Shown: positions 10,262 through 18,858 of the stretch, piece by piece
How positions within the stretch are numbered: the stretch's first letter is position 1
How the letters are laid out: each line of letters opens with the position of its first letter
Assembly: GCA_038232935.1 (NCBI GenBank)
Contig: JBBSMX010000020.1
Span: forward strand, 1 to 44,648
From: JBBSMX01 sp038232935
Lineage (GTDB): Bacteria > Bacteroidota > Rhodothermia > Rhodothermales > JANQRZ01
Direction of reading: 5' to 3'
Length of the DNA stretch: 44,648 bases
Position numbers and translations under genes: made by a program
Notes under the pieces: generated by a model
The model's input: only the letters and a program-made list of their open reading frames with translations
Databases searched by the model: none
Told to the model about the DNA's origin: nothing

Positions 10262-10296
10262 GCAGGCCCCGGCCGCGAGGAGCAGCCGGGGCCTGC
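10262..10296. terminator. perfect 12-bp stem bidirectional terminator
   Basis: GCAGGCCCCGGC (10262-10273), an 11-base loop, and the exact complement (10285-10296). It sits between the convergent deiodinase-like and cold-shock genes and would serve both strands. Confidence 0.8.
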
Positions 10297-10315
10297 GATT
10301 CGATGGGACGAAGGG

Positions 10316-10516
10316 TCAGGAGTCGATGCGGCGGACGCGCTTGGCCGCCACGCCAGCCTTTCCACCGACGACGGTGTACTCGACCGGGTCCCCCGTGCCC
10401 AACTCGTCGCCGTGGATGTCACGGGCGGCGAAGGGGATGAGGTTCCTGCCTTCGTGGTGCTGGACGTAGCCGACGCCGCGGCGGGCGTCGAACGCTGCTA
10501 CAATGCCTCTGGTCAC
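10316..10516 (-). CDS. divergent cold-shock domain protein
   Basis: A 66-residue protein, about the size of CspA-family proteins. RGIVAAFDARRGVGYVQH matches the strand 1-2 and RNP1 region of the cold-shock fold (canonical GTVKWFNAEKGFGFI), with Phe/Lys positions changed: KGFGF is RGVGY. The RNP2 VFVH equivalent is NLIPF. The tail GTGDPVEYTVVGGKAGVAAKRVR follows the family pattern. So RNA or single-strand DNA binding is likely but the aromatic surface is reduced. Start GTG at 10516 was chosen for fit to the domain; an in-frame upstream extension to 10624 has no family match. The 270-base gap to the divergent protease gene may contain its long leader. Confidence 0.7.
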   Translation of the reverse strand: MTRGIVAAFDARRGVGYVQHHEGRNLIPFAARDIHGDELGTGDPVEYTVVGGKAGVAAKRVRRIDS

Positions 10517-10786
10517 AAGTGTCGAGGTTGGTCTGGATGGATGCTTGAATAGGAGCCGACCTCGAACCTCATTGTCTTGCGTCGGATCCTCGTCGGCGGT
10601 GGAGGTTCGGCAAAGAGCGTACATGTGTTAACGCGCGGGGCCACGGACGCGCGTTGCGGAAGCGAGGCGTTACACCCGTCGAGGGTATTGAGGGGGCGAT
10701 CCTGTTTCGCTCCGGGCAAAGTTGCAGTTGATGGGAAGAAGTGAGAGCTTGGGTAGTCCATCGTCGCCCCACCAACCTTTCTGCTC

Positions 10787-13378
10787 ATGCTCACTCTGTA
10801 CCGCTCGCCCCTATTGGCCGTGTGCCTGCTCCTGCTCGCCGGCCCGGCTTTCGCTCAGCAACGGCCGGCCACGCAGCCGGCCACACAGCGCACCGCGCAG
10901 CCGGCCACGCAGCGCAGCGCGCAAGCCCTCCCGCTTGGCCGGGTCGCCCGCGTCGAGATGGCGGCCGTCGACAACGACGCGCTCATCGCCCGCGACGAGG
11001 CTCGCACTACCACCGAGCCCCGTCCGTTCCGCTTTGCCGAGCCGTTCGCTACCAACCTCTCCGCCCGCAACGCGGGCACGTGGGAGACGCTGGAAGACGG
11101 CACGCGCGTCTGGCGTCTCGTCGTCGCCTCCGACGGGGCCTACTCGCTCAACCTCGGGTTCAGCCGGTTCCGGCTGCCGGACGGCGCGGCCCTCTGGCTC
11201 TACCCCGCGGGCGAGGCCCCGCATTTCCGCGCCTTCACCTCTGCCGACAACGAAACGCACGGCGAGCTGTGGACGCCCATCATCCGCGGCGATGAGGTCG
11301 TCGTGGAGCTGAACCTGCCCGCTACGAAGCTTGGTGCCGGGCTAGACTTCGAGCTGGAGCTGGCGCAGGTGAACCACGCCTACCGGCCCTTCGGCGTACG
11401 CGTCGAGACAGCGGAGGACGCGGCGCGCTCCGGCTCCTGCAACGTGGACGTCGTCTGCCCCGAGGGGAACGGCTACCGCGACATCATCCGCAGCGTCGGA
11501 GCGTACACCCGAGGCGGCGTCGACATCTGCAGCGGTTCGGCGATGAACAACACGGCCGGGGATGGGAGTCCCTACTTCCTCACCGCCGATCACTGCGGCA
11601 ACAGCGCCGCCAACGCGCCGAGCGTCGTCATCTACTGGAACTACGAGAACTCGACCTGTCGCCCGCCTGGCTCCGCCGAGAGCGGCGGCCCTGGCGACGG
11701 CACCCTCGACCAATTCAGCTCGGGGACGATCTTTCTCGACACGTCCGGCGGCGGGACCTCAGGCGGCCCGGACTGGACCCTGCTCGAAACCGACGACCCG
11801 ATCCCGCCGGAGTACAGCGTGTTTCTCAACGGCTGGGACCGGCGCGATCAGGCGACGAGTAGCGCCATCGCCATCCACCACCCGCAGGTCGAGGAGAAGC
11901 GGATCTCGTTCGAGAACGACCCGACCTCGATCACGAGCTACCTCCAGGACGCGCCGAACCCCAACGGCACGCACATCCGCATCGCGGATTGGGACCTCGG
12001 CACGACCGAGGGCGGATCCTCGGGCTCCCCGCTCTTCAGCCCGGAGAAGCGCGTGATCGGGCAGCTCTCGGGCGGCTTCGCGTCCTGTTCGAGCCAGACT
12101 CCGGACTGGTACGGCCGCATGGCCCGCGATATGACCACCGGCCTCGAGGTCTTCCTCGACCCCGGCAACACCGGGGCCGAGTTCATCGACGGGATCGAAG
12201 CGGGCAACCCGCCCGGCCCGATTCAACTCCTCGCATCGATGGCGGCCGAGCCGATCTCCGTCGAGCCCGGCGGGACGACGACGATCACCGTCGAGATCTT
12301 CAACAACGGGACCGAGGCCGCCGAAGCGGTGGATTTCGAGAACGTGCTGCCCGAGCTGCTCGCCTTCGCCGGCAACCTATCGACGTCGAGCGGGGAGGCG
12401 GCAGAGGCGGACGGCGTCGTGACGTGGACGGTGGACGTGGGGGCGGACGACTCCGAGACGATCTCGTTCGACGTGACCGTCGACGAAGACGCGCCGGGTG
12501 TGCCGATCACGAACACGGCGACCGTGGACCACCCGAGCCTCAACCTCCCGTTGCAGCCGAGCGTGGTGATCGACGTGTTCGTCGCGCCGGACTTCTTCTA
12601 CGTCAACGACACCGGCTTCGGTATCAACGACGACAACTGCCCGTCTTTCCAGACGAGCGAGATCGACGTGACAGATGCGTTCGACTTCCTCCAGATGAAG
12701 GTCGGGGTGACGATCCAGCACACCTATCGCGGCGATCTGCGCCTGCAACTGACGAGCCCGACCGGAACGGTCGTGAATCTGCTCGACCGGCCGGGGACCG
12801 GGACGTTCGGGACAGGAGCTGACAACCTCGACGCCCTCTTCAGTGATACCGGGGCCGCAGGCGTATTCGGGAGCGCTACGGACCACGACATCAACGCGCC
12901 GTACTACGATGTAGAGGGACAGACGGAGGCGGGCGATCCCGGAACGGACGGCGTCCAGCCGATCTCCGATTTCGACGGCGAGGATCCGCAGGGGACGTGG
13001 ACACTCGGCGTCTGCGATGGGGCCGGGCAGGACGTCGGCAGCCTCGTGCAGTGGGCCCTGCTCTTCACGGCGGAGACCGTCGTGGACGCCGAGGACGGTG
13101 TGGTTCCCACCGAAGCCTACCGGTTGGAGGCAGCGTATCCGAACCCGTTCGCGCAGGAGACCGTCGTCCGCTTGGCCGTGCGCGACGCCCAGACGGTTCG
13201 CGTCGAGGTCTACGACGCGCTCGGCCGTCGGGTGCGGGTGCTCCACGAGGGGCCCGTCGCGTCCGGCGTGACGCAGACGCTCCGCCTCGACGGTAGCGGG
13301 CTCGCGGGCGGCGTCTACCTCGTCCGGCTCACCGGTGAGACGTTCACCGCGAGCCAGAAGGTGCTGCTCGTGAAGTAG
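10787..13378 (+). CDS. secreted trypsin-like serine protease (lysyl endopeptidase type) with P-domain and T9SS sorting domain
   Basis: 863 residues exported by Sec and probably by the type IX system to the surface. Order: signal peptide (to about AFAQ, 24); a Pro/Ala/Thr/Gln-rich tandem repeat (PATQ units, 27-46); a pro-region; then a protease domain with His269 in TADHC, Asp329 in GPDWTLLE and Ser412 in GGSSGSPLF. The pattern resembles Achromobacter lysyl endopeptidase. About residues 480-600 are a DUF11-like beta domain (NNGTEAAEAVDFENVLPE). About 605-765 are a proprotein-convertase P-domain (HTYRGDLRLQLTSPTGTV, DPQGTWTLGVCDGAG). The last 80 residues are a T9SS type A sorting domain (AAYPNPFAQETVV.., VYDALGRRVRVL, GVYLVRLTG). 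Cleavage specificity is inferred. Confidence 0.9.
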   Translation: MLTLYRSPLLAVCLLLLAGPAFAQQRPATQPATQRTAQPATQRSAQALPLGRVARVEMAAVDNDALIARDEARTTTEPRPFRFAEPFATNLSARNAGTWETLEDGTRVWRLVVASDGAYSLNLGFSRFRLPDGAALWLYPAGEAPHFRAFTSADNETHGELWTPIIRGDEVVVELNLPATKLGAGLDFELELAQVNHAYRPFGVRVETAEDAARSGSCNVDVVCPEGNGYRDIIRSVGAYTRGGVDICSGSAMNNTAGDGSPYFLTADHCGNSAANAPSVVIYWNYENSTCRPPGSAESGGPGDGTLDQFSSGTIFLDTSGGGTSGGPDWTLLETDDPIPPEYSVFLNGWDRRDQATSSAIAIHHPQVEEKRISFENDPTSITSYLQDAPNPNGTHIRIADWDLGTTEGGSSGSPLFSPEKRVIGQLSGGFASCSSQTPDWYGRMARDMTTGLEVFLDPGNTGAEFIDGIEAGNPPGPIQLLASMAAEPISVEPGGTTTITVEIFNNGTEAAEAVDFENVLPELLAFAGNLSTSSGEAAEADGVVTWTVDVGADDSETISFDVTVDEDAPGVPITNTATVDHPSLNLPLQPSVVIDVFVAPDFFYVNDTGFGINDDNCPSFQTSEIDVTDAFDFLQMKVGVTIQHTYRGDLRLQLTSPTGTVVNLLDRPGTGTFGTGADNLDALFSDTGAAGVFGSATDHDINAPYYDVEGQTEAGDPGTDGVQPISDFDGEDPQGTWTLGVCDGAGQDVGSLVQWALLFTAETVVDAEDGVVPTEAYRLEAAYPNPFAQETVVRLAVRDAQTVRVEVYDALGRRVRVLHEGPVASGVTQTLRLDGSGLAGGVYLVRLTGETFTASQKVLLVK

Positions 13379-13403
13379 CGCCCGGCGCGCTCGTTCGACG
13401 TAT

Positions 13404-13438
13404 CGAGGCCCCGGTCGCATCGCGCGGCCGGGGCCTCG
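13404..13438. terminator. perfect 11-bp stem bidirectional terminator
   Basis: CGAGGCCCCGG (13404-13414) pairs exactly with CCGGGGCCTCG (13428-13438). It lies between the convergent protease and hydrolase genes. The core GGCCCCGG is the same as in the terminator at 10262-10296. Confidence 0.8.
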
Positions 13439-13466
13439 TGCACGGGTGTACTACCGGCGGTGAGCC

Positions 13467-14306
13467 TCAGACGTGCGCGTCGAGCCAGTCGGTGAGGTCG
13501 GCGAGGACGCGGTCACGGTCGGGCTCGTTGTGGGTCTCGTGGTAGAAGCCTTCGTAGAGCTTCAGCGTCTTGTCGTCCGACGGCGCGTGCTCGTAGAGCC
13601 AGCGGCTGCCCTCGGGGTCGGTGATCTTGTCCGCCGTGCCGTGGAAGAGGTAGAGCGGAAGCGTGAAGGCGTTCGCGTGATCCCGAACGTGCTCCGTCAC
13701 GCGCAGCACCTCGGCCCCGACGCGCGGGCGGACGCCGCCGGTGTAGACGAGGGGGTCCTCCTCGTACGCGCGCACCACGGCGGGATCGCGGGAGAGGTGC
13801 GACGGGTCGAGCTTCGTGAGCGGGAGTTTCGGGACGAGGCGGCTGAGCAGGCCCGCCGCCTTTTGCAGAAGCGGCGAGAGGTCAGCTGGGATCTTCAGCG
13901 CGGCGGAGGAGAGGACGAGCCCGGCGAGGCCGTCCGTCCCGCGCTCGGTCACGTAGTACGCTGCGATCCCGCCGCCGAGGGAGTGCCCGTACAGGAAGAC
14001 CGGGAGGCCGGGGGCATCGGCGAGGACGTAGCCGAGGAAGCGGGCGAGGTCGTGGGCGTAGTCGTCGAAGGACTCGACGTAGACACGGGGCTCGCCTTCG
14101 GAGCGGCCGTGGCCGCGCAGGTCGAACGCGTACACCGCGTAGTCGTGCAGCAGGAGGTGGGCGGCGACGTGGGCGTAGCGCCCGCTGTGCTCCCCGATGC
14201 CGTGGACGATCACGACGGCGGCCTTCGCCTGGCCGTGCGGCGTCCAGCGGCGGGTGGCGAGGGTGAGGCCGTCGTCGGTGCGGATAGTGCCGGCGTCGTG
14301 CTGCAT
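13467..14306 (-). CDS. alpha/beta hydrolase, monoglyceride-lipase-like
   Basis: A 279-residue alpha/beta hydrolase of the serine aminopeptidase S33/monoacylglycerol lipase type. Oxyanion region VIVHGIGEHSGRY (33-45), then FDLRGHGRSEG, the nucleophile elbow GHSLGG with Ser109, and GTADKITDPEGS carrying the acid. The catalytic His is probably H256 in YEGFYHETHNEP. No signal peptide, so cytoplasmic. Likely acts on monoacylglycerols or short-chain esters; substrate not certain. ATG 14306 was preferred to 14369 because the longer form adds residues from an intergenic repeat. Convergent with the protease and separated by a strong hairpin. Confidence 0.85.
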   Translation of the reverse strand: MQHDAGTIRTDDGLTLATRRWTPHGQAKAAVVIVHGIGEHSGRYAHVAAHLLLHDYAVYAFDLRGHGRSEGEPRVYVESFDDYAHDLARFLGYVLADAPGLPVFLYGHSLGGGIAAYYVTERGTDGLAGLVLSSAALKIPADLSPLLQKAAGLLSRLVPKLPLTKLDPSHLSRDPAVVRAYEEDPLVYTGGVRPRVGAEVLRVTEHVRDHANAFTLPLYLFHGTADKITDPEGSRWLYEHAPSDDKTLKLYEGFYHETHNEPDRDRVLADLTDWLDAHV

Positions 14307-14313
14307 GAGCCGA

Positions 14314-14400
14314 TGGGCGATTTTAGATTGGAGTGGTTGGAGTGGGGAACGATAACGACGCGTGCCCATCCAAAATCCAAAATCCCCATCTCAAAATCCG
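14314..14400. repeat. intergenic iterated-word hairpin
   Basis: On one side GGGCGATTTTAGATTGG, on the other three ATCCAAAATCC/TCAAAATCC words of opposite sense, giving an imperfect long stem across 14314-14390. It fills the divergent gap between the hydrolase (minus) and a small gene (plus), ending directly at the ATG at 14401. Confidence 0.5.
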
Positions 14401-14688
14401 ATGACCATCACCGAAACGGCCGCCACGGCTGAGGGCGTGCTCGCCTTCATTGACGAGAGCGTCCGCAGCCTTCAGCAGGAGGGGCTAGAGCCGCGCACGA
14501 TCCTCGTCGGGCCGGAGGCGTACGAGCCGCTCCGCCACGCCATCGCCCGGCAGTTCAACCGGACGCCCGGCCTGTTCGAGACCTACCAGTACCTCGACAT
14601 CGTGCTGGACCCGTTTCGCGGCGACACCGTTTGCGTCGTGCCCGCTCCCCGAGCCCTCGCCGAGGGCGTTCGCGGGATACGGGTCTAG
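14401..14688 (+). CDS. hypothetical protein, 95 residues
   Basis: A small acidic, soluble protein of 95 residues that I do not recognise. It is predicted to be alpha/beta: a first helix ATAEGVLAFIDESVRSLQQEG, then RTILVGPEAYEPLRHAIARQ, a strand LDIVLDPFRGDTVCVV and a basic tail GVRGIRV. No signal peptide, membrane segment or metal motif. Real coding is supported by the protein-like composition, third-position GC, and the start exactly after the intergenic repeat. The DUF427 gene follows after 50 bases on the same strand and may be co-transcribed. Confidence 0.6.
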   Translation: MTITETAATAEGVLAFIDESVRSLQQEGLEPRTILVGPEAYEPLRHAIARQFNRTPGLFETYQYLDIVLDPFRGDTVCVVPAPRALAEGVRGIRV

Positions 14689-14738
14689 CGCCGTCTCCCA
14701 TCCCCGAACAATTCCTCAACTCCAACCCGACTCCTCCG

Positions 14739-15020
14739 ATGAAAGCCGTCTGGAACGATACCGTACTGGCCGAGAGCGACGAGACCATCGTCGTCGAAGG
14801 CAACCACTACTTCCCACCCGATTCGATCCGCAAGGAGCACCTGCAGCCGAGCGACCACCACACCACCTGCCCCTGGAAGGGCGAGGCGAGCTACTACACC
14901 GTCGCCGCCGACGGCGAGACGAACGAGGCCGCCGCGTGGTATTACCCCGCGCCCAAGCCCGAGGCGGCGCAGATCAAGGACTACGTCGCGTTCTGGCGTG
15001 GCGTCAAGGTGACGGAATAG
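14739..15020 (+). CDS. DUF427 domain-containing protein
   Basis: A 93-residue cytoplasmic protein that fits the DUF427 family throughout: MKAVWNDTVLAESDETIVVEGNHYFPP, then the conserved HHTTCPWKGEASYYTV, AAWYYPAPKPEA and IKDYVAFWRGVKV. The family has a compact beta fold with invariant TxCPWKG and YP residues, and its biochemical role is unknown. ATG 14739 gives the expected family start; the in-frame extension upstream to 14631 is shadow of the previous gene. Confidence 0.9.
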   Translation: MKAVWNDTVLAESDETIVVEGNHYFPPDSIRKEHLQPSDHHTTCPWKGEASYYTVAADGETNEAAAWYYPAPKPEAAQIKDYVAFWRGVKVTE

Positions 15021-15062
15021 GGGGGAGAGGGGTGGCGGGCGGACCCGAGCGAACGGGCGAGG

Positions 15063-15070
15063 TATCTTGC
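15063..15070 (+). promoter_or_regulatory. candidate -7 box TATCTTGC
   Basis: TATCTTGC ends 29 bases before the ATG at 15100. A member of the shared octamer set; no clear -33 element. Confidence 0.4.
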
Positions 15071-15099
15071 CGCACCGTTTGCTTTCCGAACTTTACCCC

Positions 15100-18039
15100 A
15101 TGCGCCTCGCTTTCGCTGCCCTCGCCTTCTTTCTGCTCGTCCCTGTCGTGCAGGCGCAGTACGTCCCCCGCGACGAGCGCGGTAGCCTCGACGCCAAGGC
15201 GCGGACAGACCTCGACGGCAATCAGGTCCGCGCGACGGTGTTCAACTTCGGCCAGTCCGGTCGGACCGGTGCCGTGCCCGACGAGATCCCCTACGAGTGG
15301 CCGCGCGGCACCCGCCGCCACTACATCGCCCTCGTCGGGCTCTTCGTCGGGGCGGAGGTGGAGAGCGTGACGGGCGAGACGACGTACATCGTCGATATTC
15401 CGAACTACCGCGTGAACGTGGCCGACGAGAGCGAGGCGTGGACGTGGGCTCCGGTGCGGACGTATCTGGCGGCGGAGAGCGGGGAGATCGCCCGCTCGGA
15501 CCGCCCGGAGACGTGGCCGGCCGTCTGGCCCGACCGGCTCGGCGACACGGAAGACCCCGGCTGGCCCGGCCACTGGAACGGGCTCCTCGGCAAAGACGCC
15601 TTCATCGACGGCGTCGAACTCTACGTCCACTACACCGACGACGAGTACGACCGGAACCGGCGGCAGGAGAGTACGACGTACTACCCCGACTCCACCGACC
15701 TCAGCCGCGCCGGGCTCGGCATCGTCGTCAGCGAGAGGCGGCTCGCCTTCCGCGATGCTGCCGTCGACGACGCCGTCTTCTCCGTGCGCGATCTCTACAA
15801 CGCCGGCACCGAAGACCTCGACACCGTCGGCGCGACGATCTGGCTGGCCGACCTCGTCGGTGGCGACCAGGATGCCTCCGACGATCAGCCCGTCGTGGAC
15901 GTAGAGAACGGACTCATCGTTTTCGCCGACAGCGACGGGATGAGCAGCGATCCCGCGTTCCCCGGTGGGCAGAGCGTGGGGGCCGCCGCGCTCGTCCTCT
16001 TGGAGAGCCCCGTCGGCGCGCGGTTCACGAACGTGCAGCATCGGCAGGCCGGGAGCATCAGCTTTCAGACGATCTCCGACGGCGCGCTCTACCATCAGTT
16101 CATGGTGCAGGCTCCGTACGAACCCGCGCCCGTGAACGGCGACGAGGACACCTTTGCCTCGGTCGGACTCTTCGCCGTCGAGGCTGGGGCATCAGTGCGG
16201 CTGGCGACGGCGCTCGTGTTCGGGGACGTGAACTACGGTTCGTCAGAGTACGCCGTTCGGTACGCCGAACTGCTCACGAAAGCCGAGCGGGCCCGTTCCT
16301 TGTATCGGAGTGGTTTTATGGAGCCGAACGCGTTGCCCGTCTCGGCACCGCAAGTCGGCTCCGTCGTCTCAGGCACGGCAACGGTTGCTTGGGACGCGAG
16401 CGTCGCGGACGAGGAGGCGAACGTTTTCATCGCCGTAAGCCGGGACGCAGGGCGGACGTGGGAGACGCTGGCCGATGCAGCCCCGAACACGGGCAGCTTT
16501 ATGTGGGACACCACGGAGCGGGAGGACGGGGTGTTCTACCTGCTCGACCTCCTCGTCTATGGCGAGGGAGAGAGCTACGGCGCGGAGGTTGGGCCGTTCA
16601 CCGTCGACAACCCCGGCGACAGCGCGCCGCAGGTGCTCGTGGATCTCCCCGCTGCCGGTCTCCCGACCGAGGGCGTGTTGACGTTCGGGTGGAGAGCGGG
16701 CGATCCGGAAGGGGAGCCGGTGGTGGTCGAGGTCCGTGCCGGGGTCGAGGGCGGGCCGTCGTTCCCTGTCGGGATAGCCGAGGTTGCCGGGGCGGCGGGG
16801 AGCGGTCAGTTCGAGTGGGATTCGACGGTCGGGCCAAACTCCCCGAGCTATCGGGCTGTGGCAACTGCCTCCGACGTGAACGGCTGCGATTCCGGGGACC
16901 CGTGTGTCGTCGCTGACACGACCGGGCGATTCACCGTCGATAACCCACGCCATCCCGTCGGCGATGCGGTTGAGGTCGAGCGGATCGGGCAGGGGACGGG
17001 TCTCATCACCGTCCGCGTGATCGACCCCGCCGTGCTGACCGGCCACACCTACCGTATCGCCTTCGAAGGCGGCATAGATCAGCCGCTGACGTACGACGTG
17101 ATCGACGAAGCGGAAGGCGTGACGGTCGTCGAGAACGCCACGGCAGTCGATGGCGAGACGGAAGGCCCGTTCTTCGACGGCCTCCGTTTACTCATCCGCG
17201 ACGACCTGACGCGCCCGAACCTCGATGCTACGAGTTGGAAACGAGCGGGGATCTACGAGCCCTTCGTAGAGCGTTATGTGGACCGGAACCAGCCCCAAGT
17301 CGAGCCCGATCCGGCCGACTACCTCGTCGCTGTTGGCGAAGCGGGCGTGGGCACGTCGTCTCCCTTCACGGTGCAGCCCGGAGGCATCCCCCGTATGCTG
17401 CCGGCCAAGCCGGTCAACTTCACCATCGCGGACGCCCTGACGGGCGAGCCGGTGCCGTTCGCTTTCTGGGACCTCACCGGGCCGGATGCGGATCCCTACG
17501 AACCCACGCCCGGCACCCTCAGCGCCGATCCCGAGGCGCTGGAGGGGCTTGGCGAGTCAGACCGGATCATCCTATTGAGCGAGCGCGCTGGAGGGACGGT
17601 GGGAACGCTGATGATCGGGATGCGCACGCAGGGCGAGAATCCGGGGCAGAACCCGGAAGCGGGCGATGTGCTCCGCGTCGTCCAGTTCAAAGCGTTTCAG
17701 GACGGCGACGTGTACCGCTTCCAAGCACTCCCCACCTCTGCCGAAGAGGGAACGGCCCCGAGCGGCTTTACGCTTCACGGCAACTTCCCCAACCCGTTCT
17801 CCGCCGAGACGAACATCACGTTCGCGTTGCGCACGCCCCAACAGGTCCGGCTCGAAGTGTTCGACGTGCTGGGTCGCCGCGTGGCGGTGCTGGCGGACGG
17901 CACGTTCCCGGCCGGGAGTCACCGGGTGCGCTGGGACGGGCGGTACGGCTCCGGAGTGCGGGTTGGGAGCGGGGTCTACGTCGTCCGGCTCGTGACGCCG
18001 GGCGGGACGCGGACGCGGAAGGTGGTGGCCCTGCGGTAG
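15100..18039 (+). CDS. large T9SS-secreted surface protein
   Basis: 979 residues with a signal peptide (MRLAFAALAFFLLVPVVQAQ) and a C-terminal T9SS type A sorting domain of about 85 residues (GNFPNPFSAETNITF, VFDVLGRRVAVLADG, GVYVVRLVTPGG, ending RKVVALR). The middle has at least two immunoglobulin/fibronectin-like repeats, each ending in a similar GPFTVDNP or GRFTVDNP phrase (near residues 505-511 and 608-613). These contain SRDAGRTWETLADA and SGQFEWDST. The N-terminal third is acidic and I do not recognise it; it may carry the binding function. No catalytic motif seen. Likely a surface-bound or released adhesin or structural protein. ATG 15100 was chosen because it gives a clean signal peptide. 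Confidence 0.85.
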   Translation: MRLAFAALAFFLLVPVVQAQYVPRDERGSLDAKARTDLDGNQVRATVFNFGQSGRTGAVPDEIPYEWPRGTRRHYIALVGLFVGAEVESVTGETTYIVDIPNYRVNVADESEAWTWAPVRTYLAAESGEIARSDRPETWPAVWPDRLGDTEDPGWPGHWNGLLGKDAFIDGVELYVHYTDDEYDRNRRQESTTYYPDSTDLSRAGLGIVVSERRLAFRDAAVDDAVFSVRDLYNAGTEDLDTVGATIWLADLVGGDQDASDDQPVVDVENGLIVFADSDGMSSDPAFPGGQSVGAAALVLLESPVGARFTNVQHRQAGSISFQTISDGALYHQFMVQAPYEPAPVNGDEDTFASVGLFAVEAGASVRLATALVFGDVNYGSSEYAVRYAELLTKAERARSLYRSGFMEPNALPVSAPQVGSVVSGTATVAWDASVADEEANVFIAVSRDAGRTWETLADAAPNTGSFMWDTTEREDGVFYLLDLLVYGEGESYGAEVGPFTVDNPGDSAPQVLVDLPAAGLPTEGVLTFGWRAGDPEGEPVVVEVRAGVEGGPSFPVGIAEVAGAAGSGQFEWDSTVGPNSPSYRAVATASDVNGCDSGDPCVVADTTGRFTVDNPRHPVGDAVEVERIGQGTGLITVRVIDPAVLTGHTYRIAFEGGIDQPLTYDVIDEAEGVTVVENATAVDGETEGPFFDGLRLLIRDDLTRPNLDATSWKRAGIYEPFVERYVDRNQPQVEPDPADYLVAVGEAGVGTSSPFTVQPGGIPRMLPAKPVNFTIADALTGEPVPFAFWDLTGPDADPYEPTPGTLSADPEALEGLGESDRIILLSERAGGTVGTLMIGMRTQGENPGQNPEAGDVLRVVQFKAFQDGDVYRFQALPTSAEEGTAPSGFTLHGNFPNPFSAETNITFALRTPQQVRLEVFDVLGRRVAVLADGTFPAGSHRVRWDGRYGSGVRVGSGVYVVRLVTPGGTRTRKVVALR

Positions 18040-18051
18040 GGTGGGGATCAG

Positions 18052-18068
18052 CCGCGTACTGCACGCGG
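18052..18068 (+). terminator. short GC hairpin after the T9SS gene
   Basis: CCGCGT, five bases, ACGCGG, 13 bases after the stop at 18039. The stem is only six pairs and there is no U-tract, so it is a weak candidate. Confidence 0.35.
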
Positions 18069-18099
18069 GGTAAGCTCCGGTGAACTCCGGGGCGACACG

Positions 18100-18131
18100 T
18101 TGACAGGGGCGCGAGCGGGGCTGTACTTTCC
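18100..18131 (+). promoter_or_regulatory. candidate promoter TTGACA - 18 bp - TACTTTCC
   Basis: TTGACA at 18100-18105 and TACTTTCC at 18124-18131. The octamer ends 25 bases before the ATG at 18157. This is the best-formed two-part promoter seen in the window and would drive the small exported protein and perhaps secD. Confidence 0.5.
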
Positions 18132-18156
18132 GCCGCCTTTCCCCTCGAACTGCTCC

Positions 18157-18705
18157 ATGCGTTTCTTCCGCCACACCGCCGTTCAGCGCCTTTTCAGCGT
18201 CGGGCTCTTGCTGAGCCTGGGGCTGTGGCTGGCTGCTCCGGCCGCCGGGGCCGATGCCGGGCGTGCGCTCGCGGCGCAGGCGGAATGGCTCGGTGCCCAG
18301 GCCCCGCCCACGGTGGAAGCGGCCTTTGAGGAGGCGTTGGCTACGGCAGCGTCGCACGGAGCGCGGACGCCCGAGGCGTTCGTCGCGGCCTTCGCTGATG
18401 CCCTCGCGGCTCGGCCGGACCCCGCCCTCGCGCACTTCCTCGACACCCATGCCGGGGCAGACGCCCTGCTGTCGGTGCTGTACGGGCAGCTCCTGCGCGC
18501 CTTCAGCCATCGTACCGGTCTCGTAGCGTCTCCCGCTCCGCCGTTGGCCTCTCCGGCCGGCGGGGCCTCGACCGGCCCGTTGGCTCGGCCGAGCAGGGTG
18601 GAAACGAACGCGTCCCTTCGGGCCACCGCGCCGGTACGCCCGGTCCACGACCGGCCCGTCATCTCGCTGGCCGAACGCTCGGCGGCGCAGCCGCTCGGCC
18701 CGTAG
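18157..18705 (+). CDS. hypothetical exported protein upstream of secD
   Basis: 182 residues beginning with a signal peptide or anchor (QRLFSVGLLLSLGLWLAAPAAGA). The mature part has an Ala-rich helical region (residues about 27-125) with AAFEEALATAASHG and FVAAFADALAA, then a Pro/Ser/Thr-rich disordered tail. No family recognised. Its place just before secD, in the same direction, may simply reflect co-transcription; the 153 bases between (18706-18858) show no feature. The start is supported by the signal peptide and a good promoter candidate 25 bases upstream. Confidence 0.6.
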   Translation: MRFFRHTAVQRLFSVGLLLSLGLWLAAPAAGADAGRALAAQAEWLGAQAPPTVEAAFEEALATAASHGARTPEAFVAAFADALAARPDPALAHFLDTHAGADALLSVLYGQLLRAFSHRTGLVASPAPPLASPAGGASTGPLARPSRVETNASLRATAPVRPVHDRPVISLAERSAAQPLGP

Positions 18706-18858
18706 GCCCCTGGTTTCCGCCGGCCGTCTCGCCGGTACTCGCCGCCCGTGCGCCGTCGCTGCGCGGACGCCTCGCTGTTCGTGGACGCACTCTCGGCGCC
18801 TCCGACTCCCGTGGGCTTCGTCCCTCAGGATCCTCGACTTCAGACCCCCGACCTAGCC

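Noticed and set aside
10867..10924. Possible short tandem repeat array (CRISPR-like)
   Set aside because: The units are short, in frame and code for PATQ repeats in the protease; there are no spacers of uniform length.
18706..18858. Possible small RNA or gene between the exported protein and secD
   Set aside because: No hairpin, promoter octamer or protein-like frame beyond an extension of secD was seen.
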